The position numbers were made by a program, and so were the translations under genes. This document shows, in pieces, positions 36,267-47,500 of a DNA stretch of 64,000 nt. The notes below the pieces were generated by a model. The model saw only the letters and a list, made by a program, of their open reading frames with translations. It searched no databases and was not told where the DNA came from. How positions within the stretch are numbered: position 1 is the stretch's first letter; each line of letters begins with the position of its first letter. This DNA comes from Toxorhynchites rutilus septentrionalis (Eukaryota > Arthropoda > Insecta > Diptera > Culicidae), in NCBI RefSeq assembly GCF_029784135.1, contig NC_073744.1, positions 64,740,593 through 64,804,592 on the forward strand, written 5' to 3'.

Positions 36267-36830
36267 TTGTCCCTACATCCTTATACCCTCCTTTCCTTCC
36301 TTTGCGGGTAATTCGTCCCCTTGCTATAAATAGTAGAATAAGTTGAAATGTAAATACACTATAGATATACGAATAGATTTAAGAAATGAGTGTTCATCAA
36401 CATTGTTACGATTTCCTTATATCCCATCCTTCTCCTAAAAATATGTCACCCTCCTAAACTCGAGTACACCGCGAGTAATCGGTTTGCCACCTTACTAACC
36501 ATAGATCTAAGAAAATTGTTTATATATATATATTGTTTTAAAATTATATTTAAGAATTCGGCTCCTTTAAACTTAAGTAACTGAGCCTGTAAAAATAAAC
36601 GAATTAATAAAAAAAAAACTTTAAATAGTCAATAACAATAACAGCCACATCCTTACAGTTACCAGGGGAAAGCAAGGAATGTTAGTATGATATTCGCCGC
36701 CCAAAGGCCAGAAGGGTCACCTCTATAACGTGGTCCCCTAGCGTTTATTAAGGAAGGGATATTGGGGAGGGCGTAGTGCTCTTTCGTGTTCCCTGAAGGC
36801 TATGAATGGGCTACCTAAGAAGGTAACCAA

Positions 36831-38325
36831 AAGAACTCCTATTATATGACTTTTCGTGCGTAATACTCTTTTGTATTCTCAAATCGTGACGCCGGAGATT
36901 ATCAGAACCAATTTATTCCAAATTTGATGTGAATAAATACTTTATATCTCTCTTTCGCATGAACCAATAAAAAGAATATTTGTTAAATTTTACTATCGTC
37001 ATAAAAAACGTGATAAAAAGCAATTTTTTGTTTTCAAACGGAAACCATTTTGTAATAAAAGATTTATTCAGTTGTCCGAGGTTCATACCATAGTGGCAAG
37101 TTAAATGATTCAGAATCTGTTCGATGGCCATTGCTTTTTTTTGAAACCCCTCTCTCCACCTGCTTGTAACTTTTCTAATTTTTCTAATTTTTTTTCCGTA
37201 TAGTTCTTGTTGTATTGTTGAAAGATAAAAAAAAACAAATAACAAAACAGATAATCGCTAAAACATTCTTCTAAAATTCATGCCTCTACACTAGAATATC
37301 CCTATCAATTCATAATTTTTGCTCGAAATTAGAGGCTTCATTTGGTTTAACTAAAATGATCCAAAAATCAAATATGCACCGTAAAGTAAGCAATTTTATC
37401 TAACTAATGCCACCCTTTATAATCGAAATAATTGAAGAATAATGTTTCTCTTCGTAATCTATAAGATTTCAGAATAATTTGTATGGCACTGCTTGTGGCC
37501 TGTAATATTGCAACGTACTTTTGTTATATCGTATTTTCATACAAGTTTAAATCATAGAATCTGATAAGATATCTATATTTATGCTTAGAAATATTCACAC
37601 AAATATCTAAATTTCGAATCGAGTCAAAAGTTACGTCCAGCACTGTAATAATGGGTTCCGTTCCACGGAACTCGCATAAATGCGTCACTCAGTAGGCTGT
37701 AAACATTTCATATGACACCAACACTAAACTCGTCCGTTTGTAAACAAATCGAATCTCTACTGCAGCAGTTCATATCCCGGGTGTAAACGAAAACATTCAA
37801 CACACGGTCCGTTCGCACGCACACTCGTACGGAATCTCACGGACTCAAGCTGTCAAAACGGCGAGCGATCATCTGATGTTTCTTCTTCGCTGTTTTCGCT
37901 GCTCTATTTTCGAGACGAACCCAAAATCCATTCTAATCTGTCAATTTTTTTCTGTTGTTTCAGAAAGAATCACGGCGAGCTGTTGGTGAGACATTCGGAA
38001 ATCGAAGTTGTGCTATTCTGGTGTGCCTGTGTACCACCCGCCCGGCCAATGCCTAGCGGGAAGAGTTGCAACTCAGTGGAAAATCATAAAATCGGTGCAT
38101 CGCTTTGTCGAGAGAATTGATTTTCCATCGACTCCCTCCCGTTGCCGCAGACGGCTGTTCGAAGATAAAGAATATGGATTTGCAGTTCCCTCATTTGAAC
38201 TAGCAGAATTTTTATTGTTGCATTGTTATCACTTTCAGAATATTGGGTCATTGGTGACGAGAAGTGGGTAGTTAACGAGCTACTGTGTGAAGGGTGGATA
38301 CGAAGGACTAAAATAGTTGCAAAAA
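36831..38325. other. Upstream region and probable 5' UTR of the claret-like gene
   Basis: 36995-37245 is a repeat shared with 52530-52760 ('gacttgtccgaggttcat', 'attcagaatctgtt'). From about 37640 to 38325 GC rises and TE traces disappear. A polypyrimidine tract and 'tttcag' at 37968-37973 look like a 3' splice site, so the transcript may have a non-coding first exon further left. No TATA box or start site can be fixed from sequence alone. Confidence 0.4.
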
Positions 38326-38584
38326 ATGGCATCCCTTAAGGATTGGGATATTATCAAGCTAACAACGCTGATCACGAACGTGGACACAAAGCTATCCGCG
38401 AGCACGAAAACGGATTGTGATTTTCAGATTCTGTGCCTGGTGCGGCAAAATGATCAGATCCTTTTTCGGTACATCGACGGTAGCGGAGAGGTGCATCTCA
38501 TGCTCATATGCTGGTTCGCCGACAATCGGAAGTGCGTGCAGGATATTTGCTTCGACAGCAGCGGGAGTTGGTTGTTGGTATTTT
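38326..38584 (+). CDS. ca: claret-like gene, coding exon 1
   Basis: Residues 1-86, starting MASLKDWDIIKLTTLITN. The donor gtaagt lies at 38585-38590, and the last codon is split after its first base (phase 1). The next exon completes it as Cys, giving the continuous blade SWLLVFCYDNTLHIV. Intron 1 that follows is 10,021 bp. Confidence 0.88.
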
Positions 38585-41500
38585 GTAAGTATGAGCGCTG
38601 AAAACGGGCTAGATTCAATGTCGATTTTATTAGTTAGTCTGTTCATTTATTTAAACAAAAAAGTCACAGGAGGGTTGTGTCCGAGACACGACCGCATAGT
38701 TGACGTAGGATTCCGTTAGGCTATCTGTTAATTTTGGATATGTTTGAAGAATTACATCGTTAAATTCTTTGATAATGATTTGGTGGCCCTGAAAATGGCC
38801 GTTTTGTTTGGTTGTTGGGTATTGTTTGTTCGCTCCACCCGTGTTTACCGAGTGATGATAACAGAAAGATGGTAAACAGTCGTTGGATGGTGCGTATCAG
38901 ATAAAAATTACCGAAGTGGAACGAGATATGATTGAAACCACCCTCTGTGATCCTAGACGAGATACCTCCTATGTTATGTATGGATGATATAAAGAAAAAA
39001 AACTCATCAATGTTGATAAAAAAAAGATAATAACCAATACCGGACACAACTATCAATTTTCTCGTCAGTTAAAAAACTAGCAATTTTTTTTTATCCCATT
39101 TATTTATTTAAGGCTCATTAGCATTTTAGCTGTAACAGAGCCGAATTTTAATAGTGTACATGTCACATGGTTATCATATCTATAATTAGCACATTACACA
39201 GTTGCCATTCGCCAGTATTCCTTCTATTCCATTACATATGGTACATTCACACAGTAGCCATTTAGGCGTAAGGGTATTCTTTCTGTTCTTCCATTATCCA
39301 GTTGGACCACCGGACAGCGGAGACAGTTGTTTGATCATTGTTGAGTTATTTATAGCACAGTAGCCCGATGTGTCTGGCAGAGCAGAGCAGTTGTATGAAT
39401 CGATCTTATTTCGACCGTGGATCGATCTCCATCGCTGATGATTGTTGCGTGGACGTAGCTATTCTGTAACAACACAAAGATGGTCAATGAGGGTCCTGAG
39501 TTTTGAACTCACGATCGATCGCTTACTAAGCGAACGCGCAACCAATGTGGCTACGGAGACCCCTTAGCAATTTTTCTAGTCAGTCATTCAGTCAGTCAAC
39601 TTTAATATTAAAAAAAACATATTTGAAATGGGAAAGGTAGTTTTCTTTTATAACTTTTACTTTCTGAGTGTTTATTCAACCCAATGCGAATTTTAGCTGG
39701 ACTAGCAGCATTTAATACTATATGTAGAGCATATGGAAAATCACTTTTTCTAATATTTCTTCACTTTTCCAATTTTTCTCGCCGTATAAACTTTCCCTGG
39801 GTGAAAATAAACACAACAAAACAGACAGCTTAAACCAAACGACCCGTTCTCGAGCGGGAGCACTTCTTCTTACGGCGTTAACGTTCTCTGTGGAACTTTT
39901 GCCGTCTCAACGTATGCATTAACTAGCGTCATTTATTAATACTTAGTTGAGATTTCTTAAGCCAAACAACACGACTTGAATGTATTCCGATGGCAAGCTC
40001 TAGAATACGGGTGACCACAGTTCAAGTCGAAGAAAATTTCTTTGACGAAAAATCCTCCGGCCAGAACGGGAATCGAACCCGAACACCCGGCATGATAATG
40101 TGAGACGCTAATCAGTCGGCCACGGGTGCACCCTCGAGCGGGAACACACATTGAGTTTTATTTATGAAAATTGAAATAAATCGTTTCATATATCGAGTCA
40201 TTTTTAACACAACTGCTAGCATATACAATTTTACACTTGTGCTAAATATTGCACTATACACGATCGGTCATTGATATGAAATTTTACGAAACAAACAACA
40301 TTAAAGTTCCAAATTTAAGTTCTATTTGCTAGAATTAATCGTATCACTCACCTTACTTGCAATATAAAAATGCCCCCGACTTACATATATTTGCAATGCC
40401 GATTTCCCCTGGGCACCTTGTTTTTGATGTCTCTGTTAGGGAGCACATCTCGGTACGAACAAAAAATCCCCCTACTTTCATGTATTCGCAATGTCGGTTT
40501 CTCCCGTGCAGCTTGGTTTTGATGTCTCTCTAAGGGACCCGTCGCATGTGTCGTCAATTTCGACCAATCAGAAGTAGGTATTTCCGTTAGGATAGGGGTT
40601 GAGTTTTTTCAATTGTTCGATAGTTTGTTTCATGACATATATTATTTTCTTCAGTATAAAAAATTGTTATGGAGTGCCGGAATCGATTGACGCAAAAATT
40701 TCACCAATCCATCATGAAATGACTGAGCAATAAGCGTTTGAAATTGGACAATTTTCACGATGTGCTCGATTTACGATTTTCAATTTGTATTTGTACGGTA
40801 ATATGTTCCCGAAAGACGTAATCCTACGTCAAAATAACAGCAGGGTAAGTGGGGGTGATTTTGAACCTTCTAAGCAAATGAAAAAGGTTACATAGTACAC
40901 TGAACTAAACTCTGTTCTCTCAATCAATAATGTTTAATCATTATATCGAGGTTCAACCTCTCAAATATATGACAAAATAAAAGAGATGATTGATGGACAT
41001 CAAAATTTTATGTGTGGTTAGTGTTCAACATTATCAAGGCTGAGATTCTGGCTCGATTCGATTCTGGCCTGAGAGTATTTAGAGCTTTTTAATTCATTTC
41101 ATTCCTAATCAGACTATCATGGTATGCGCTTCCGAACCTTATGCTGAATGAGCTAACGGGACAAACTGCATTTTTCTTCTTATTAGAATTAACAATTGTT
41201 ACAATGAGCCACTCCCGCGAAGGAGACCGACCGTCTTGTTCTTCCTTCCTTGTCCGGTAAGGAAACACCCACATCCACTGAGGGCGTTTCTTCTCGCAAC
41301 GCCGATTAGTTCCGCAACTTTTACCTCCCTCTCGAGAAGACCCGCGACATCGTTGGTCCGCGATCCGAATGAAACCACAAGGTGAGAACCTCGGCTGGTT
41401 CCAAGAAAACCATTTACACCGAGAAGTTCATCCCAGGATCAAATTCAATATATTCAACTAGCTGACCCGGCAAACTTCGAAAAAAATATTTTTCGTTATC

Positions 41501-44500
41501 ACATTCACGTTTTTTTTACTAAGCGCACGTTCATGGGTCCAATCGCAGAACTGTTCGTCGATTGATTTTCTATTCTGCCCTTTAAAATTAAAAAAATACC
41601 TTTTACTATAAAATTCCTAGTACTTCTACCAAAACTCGTCATTATAATATCAGATTATTTTCAGACACAATTCTCGTTCAAAATTTTCTCAACCACTTGC
41701 AAATAACATGTTTATCCGTTACATGGAAAAAATGTTTGATACAGAAAATATGATAGAATAAAGACAGTCCTAAATCGGACAATGCCTTTCTCGAGTTTTG
41801 CCTTTTATCAACACATTCGGTGATCCATTTTTATTTATATAGATAGAAGAAGATATAGGAGTGCGTTTTCTCACACTATCAGCGCCTCTCCGTTAGAGAG
41901 AGTGAAGGTGCGTCTATCTACCATAGGAACGTTTCGTGCCCCCTAGGACCTTCACATGCCGAATTCGGCTCCATTTGCCTGATTAGTTTTCGAGTTATGC
42001 AGAAATTTGCATTTCAGTTTTATGGCAGCTCCCCCTTAGAGAGGGGGGTGGAGTGTCTAACCACCGTAAAAACATTTATTGCACCCTAAAACCTCCTCAT
42101 GCAAATTTGGTTTCATATTCTTGATTAATTCTCGAGTAATACAGTAATTTGTGTTTCATTTGTATGGCAGCCCTCCCTTAGAGAGGAGGGTGGGGTGTCT
42201 AACCACCATAGAAACATTTATCGCACCCTTAAACCTCCATATGCCTAATTTGGTTTTATTTCCTTGATTTATTTCCGAGTAATGCAGAAATTTGTGTTTC
42301 ATTTGTATGGCAGCCACCCAAGAACGGTTGTTCTCCGTTGAAGATTAGAATATCTGGATGTAAAACATTACTGGTTTCTACAATCTGGCGACGAGGTGAA
42401 AGTGTAATTATTCAATGTTTTTTTTTGCTTCCAATTATTAAATGGATTCAGATTTTCCGTGTGATTAATCAACGGTTGAAATTGAATGGAGTTTCTACAT
42501 TGAGTAGCGGTATGGAGATTATACCTTTCGGAAGCGGTCGAACTTCGTGTCCAATAAATGGAGTTCTTCTACCAGTGATGGAGTTTCTACCATTTGATAG
42601 CGATTTCGAATCCATACTATGGAGTTTCTACCTATATGGTAGCGATGGGATCTCGGATCCTGTAAAAGGAGATTCTACTTTGATGGTAGCGATGGTTTTC
42701 TGAATTCCTGATGTTTCTACTTGCTGGTAGCGAAATTTAATTTTTTATGATTAATTTAAAATTAGAAAATGTTGTTAGGTTAGGTATTCCCATGGCATAT
42801 TGAAGAAGGATCAAACTCTTTCACAAATTGAGGCTTTAGGAGTTATGAATGAAAGTGGCGAGGAACAAGTTAAAAGTCTATCTAGCTCTCAACTTAATGA
42901 TAAGAGAGAGTATTATGTTGAAGAGCGGATTGGAGGATTGCAGGCTCCAAAATTAGATGAGGCAGTTCACCGGACTGTGAAAAGTTCGATGATCCGCAGC
43001 CATCAAAATCGACATTATAGTGTAGCGTGTTTCATTTGCGGAAGACACGGTCATTTTTCGAATTATCCGCATTGTCCGGCGCGTAATCAAGAATGCAGAA
43101 TCTGTAAAATGCGAGGTCATTTTGAGACTGTGTGTCGTATAGGAAAGAAACGTATTCTTCTTGTTCAGAAAGATTAAGCCATTGAAGAAAGTACGGCTTG
43201 TTGAATCCGCTGAAACGAAATCTGATAGGGAAGTTAAAAATGTTGAATCTGATAAGACGCATTATGCTTTTTTACTCCGGAAACAAGTCTAATTTGATTT
43301 CATGCTGCATTGGTGGCGTGAACCTGGACATATTAGTGGATTCCGAAGCCAATCCCAATTTGATTACACCGGAGGCTTGGAACCTGCTGAAGGCTGTTGG
43401 TATTCGCCAACGAAAGGTTATGATCGAAAATTAAAAGCTTGTGGAAGCGAAAATTTGTTGTTACACGGAAAAAATAGAGCAGACTGTATTTTGAAGTATA
43501 TGAAAAAAGAGAGGAGAATATAAGCGTAATGTTGCACATTTGAAGAAAATTGGAGGCGGAGATGAAGATAAGGACGAAAAATTGGATGAAGTAGAGGATG
43601 AAGAAATAGATAATAATCCAAACAAAAGAATGTGTAGAGAACCTCATTACTTCAAAGATTATGAGCTACATTTAATTATTTTCAATAAAAACAAGGAGGG
43701 ATTGTAGTGAAATGTATATAATAGCAGGCCATGCAATCTTAGAAACAGATAAATAAACGAAAACGGTATTCTTTCTTGGACTCTAACGGAGAACGGTTGT
43801 TCTCCGTTGAAGATTAGAATATCTGGATGCAAAACATTACTGGTTTCTACAGGTTGAAATGTTGCAACAGAAGAGGAGTCCCAACCCTGGACTTAAGACG
43901 TATTACTGAAAAAAATGTCGGTTCTTCGGCTACATGCCAGCCAGTTAATGCATCGAAGTTCCTTCCTAAACCTCTAACTTACTTAAAACCATTAAGTGGC
44001 TCTATAAACGTCTAACCAGAATATATGGGGAAAAAAACCTAAACACAGAACATGTTGGTAAAAATGAAAGATTTTGAATGCTTATAACTCGTACATTCCT
44101 TAATAGATCGAAGGAATGTTATTTTATAACTAATGTTATTTTTGATGAGATAAACAATTGAATAATTGTGAAATGTGGAGCGTTATCTAAAAACCCTGTC
44201 ACGTTTCCCCGCTTCCCCCAACACAGACTCCTAAACCATGAAGCTTGGGGAAATCAGAATGAAAATACACGTATGTCGGTGGCTTTATAAAAACTGCGCG
44301 TAGAAATCGTCTTTGTCGTCACAGTCACAAAATGAAAAAATGAACTTATCCTGACAACAAATACCTACTTTGACTTTATACACTCTTATCGTAATTCGGT
44401 AGTATTTCGATATAACGCACATTTAAATTTCAATATTGCACATTGTATCGAATTGTACGTTATATCGAAGCTTGAAGAAGAACTCAGAAATATAGCTTTG

Positions 44501-47500
44501 ATTATGTTGTTGATGTTATTGCTGTTTGAATATGGTTAGTAATGATGATGAAATTCAACTAGAAGTTGAAGTATACCTTCCTCATAATTCTTTTCTTCTT
44601 ACAGTTGATTGACGGTAAATAGATGAATAATTTAAAAAATCATAAAAAAAACATATTGACACCAAAATCAGTTTCATTTATCAAATCCAAGAAAAGTAAA
44701 ACAACTTTCTCAAAGAGTTTTTCACATCAAGCAAACCAATTCATAGAAATAATGAACGGAAACATAAGCACCTGATGATGTTATAAAACCACTTCTTAAG
44801 TGTTCTACATGCAATGTTTTCCAGGATGATATTTCGCAAAGCAAACTGCGCGTTTAAAGTCCAACATTGCTCTTCAACGTCCCTAACCAGAACATTCTCA
44901 TAGAGGTTTTCATCTTGAGGATCTTCAGGATCTTCTTCATCTTCAGTTCCAAGTGACAGAGTGAATATCAGCTGATGGATTGTGCACTTTCTCAACGATT
45001 TCGTTCTCTTTTAAGATCTTAAACTCTACGTCTTCTACATCATTTATAACCAGTTAGTTAATTCCATTCCATTTGTCGAACCCAGGAACTTATTGATTCT
45101 AATATCAATACGCATTAGTATTCTATTCTAATATCAATACGCATACGATTACTCGCGGTTGGCTCGAGGTTAGTATTACAAGTGTTTTCGTAATTGTGAT
45201 GTTGCTGTCTTCAATGATCTGTACCTGTGCCCGACACGGGATACTTCCTATTGGGATGCAGCTGACCATTAATCAGCAACGCCCCCCTAGTCTGTACTCC
45301 ATATAGCGTGGGGTACAGACTAGGGGGACGTTGCTGATTAATGGTCAGCTGCATCCCAATAGGAAGTATCCCGTGTCGGGCACAGGTACAGATCATTGAA
45401 GACAGCAACATCACAATTACGAAAACACTTGTAATACTAACCTCGAGCCAACCGCGAGTAATCGGTTACATATTACTAACATAGTTATAAGGCAAACATT
45501 GTCGAAATATTGAACTCCCGGCCCCGTCAGGTTGACGCCATATGAGCCTTAATAAAAATATATATTTTGGATAAAAAAAAAAAATACGCATTAGTACATT
45601 CACTAAAGCAATCCATTTACCACGATGAGCCTCGCGTCAGTCCATGAGGACTGACAATGAATTTTTCGTTTGATTGGCGTTGGTATCATTGGTATCATTG
45701 AAAAATGATTTTAATAAATGTTCTCTATCGTTACATCGGACCTATCGATCGGACTTTTGTGAACCGTAAGTAATTCAAAGCAGGCCCCAAATCTTCGAAG
45801 ACAAAAAAGGAAAATCGACTCTCATCTAAGTAGCTTCGGTTCAACTAGAATACAGTAAATTCAGAAAATCGATCCATTCTCTTTCGATTTTCGATTTTTT
45901 GGATCGATCTTTTGTACTCGAGAAAATGGTTTTTTTTTTGCTTTCGATTTCTTCGATCTCCGGAATTTTTTTTTTAGATTTGTTTTTCAGTATACATTGA
46001 TTTCAATCTCACCAAAAATTAAAACATGAAGACATGTGGGTTTATACAAAACGTAGCGATAATGTTTTCCAAAGTAACTCCTAAACATATGGTTTTACCA
46101 TAATGATGTATTTGGAAAAATTGTTGAAAATTATAAGCAAGTTCATAAAATTTCATGAACATGGCGGTATAACACGACAAACATATTTAAAGAGCCTATT
46201 TACTATAAAAAAGACAATAATTTAGAAATATTTTTTTTATCTCTAGAATGGCTGCATTTAGAAGGAGATTGATGAGCAGCTTTTTTGTTTTAAATCACAT
46301 CAGAATTCATAATTTGTGGCTAAAAATGATTGTTGACATACAAAAATTCGATGTTCCACAAAGTTCGTCAAAAATAGTTTTACCATATTGTACTCATTTT
46401 TAAAATTTTCTACATGACTTATATTTTATATGAAAAAAATAAAAAAAAAGTACTTCCTAATTAAAGCTTTTTTTTGTGAATAAAAAAAATACGAATTTTG
46501 TCTGAGCGTATATTTTTTCCACGTTTCGACATCAATACTCTATAACGCTTTCTAAGACACTATTTCGGTAGGACTCATAGTTTTTGATATATAAATTATC
46601 AAAGATTTCTCTTACTAAAATCGATACGCCCTTTTCAAAAATTGCACTTGAGCGGGATTGCCAATATAAATTTTCACAAATCAGGAAGAATGAAAATAAA
46701 AATCAGGAAGAAATCAGGATAGCTCATATTGGGTTGTCCGGAAAGTTCGTGCTGATTTTTGAGAAAACAAAAGCATTGCTTTTATAGGATTTTTTATATT
46801 TTTTTTATTTAATTTTATATGCATAGTTTTGTGCCACCATATTTCGCAGCTTGAAAATCCTATCCTCCCGGAACACGTTTGCTTTGTATTTTCATACTAT
46901 CCATAGAGTCAAAGATCTTGTCCTTGAGAGAATGTTGTACTTTAGCGTCTCGATTTGGTTATCCTCAGTACCGGAATAAACATTCTGAATAATTCAATTT
47001 TTTTTTCAATAAATAATACACTTTTAATGACAAATACATTTTAACTAGAAAAGATGCTTACATATTCTTATCTAATCTATAAATTCATCAATAAATTATA
47101 TTTGGAATTATTTGCCGCGAACATAACTCAAAGTGGCTAATATTCCTTTAACTGTATCCGTTCCCAGAATATTTCCAGCATTTGTTCTATTACTTTTATT
47201 ACTTGGCTTATATTTGAGAAAATATCCACCTGCAACTGATCCTTTTTAGGCATTTTCACAACTATGCGTTATTAGTACATACAAACCTGTTTTTGTGCCG
47301 TCCTTTTCTGTGTGATTCCTCGTTTGTGCGACTCTTTTTATGCGATTTTATTATGACATCGGGTCTTGAATCACACGAACTAATAGCACAAATAATAAAA
47401 TCGCATCTAAACAGTCACTCAAATGTGAAATCGCACAAAAAGCAACCGCACAAAAACAGGTTTGCCTGTATTTTGATTTGTGACATAACTACATCAATAA

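Larger units (their letters stand above)
34858..36616 (+). mobile_element. Internally deleted LOA/JAM1-like LINE with TSD
   Basis: An exact 13-bp duplication, aactttaaatagt, flanks the insertion (34845-34857 and 36617-36629). It contains an ORF1-like region, then a junction segment (35610-35825) that looks foreign, then the C-terminus of ORF2, a 3' untranslated region with 'ccgcgagtaatcggtt', and an A-rich tail. Endonuclease, reverse transcriptase and RNase H are missing. The 3' region resembles that of the LINE end at 45121-45583, so both probably belong to one group. Confidence 0.85.
34730..36830. repeat. Repeat family U, copy 2, split by a LINE
   Basis: 34730-34857 and 36630-36830 together align with 18980-19330: 'attgctctccgagattgacc', 'cattgtgcaagtttcggtga', then after the insertion 'acatccttacagttacc' and 'ggaatgttagtatgatattc'. 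The LINE at 34858-36616 with its TSD explains the gap. Confidence 0.7.
42321..43851 (+). mobile_element. Collapsed Ty3/gypsy-like LTR retrotransposon
   Basis: The right LTR is 43703-43851 (149 bp, TGTAG...CTACA) and follows a purine tract. The left LTR keeps only its last 62 bp (42321-42382) and differs from the right one at one visible base. A primer-binding-like tggcgacgagg follows the left LTR at 42386. Internally there are gag zinc knuckles, a protease remnant and a polyprotein tail, but reverse transcriptase, RNase H and integrase are deleted. The near-identical LTR parts suggest a recent insertion that then lost sequence. Confidence 0.85.

Noticed and set aside
42338..42703. 121-codon frame as a protein gene
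   Set aside because: It is made of the degenerate 'ggagtttctacc...tagcgatgg' repeats after the left LTR; no protein-like pattern.
46728..46760. A full mariner element
   Set aside because: Only one end-like phrase is present; no partner end or transposase was found nearby.
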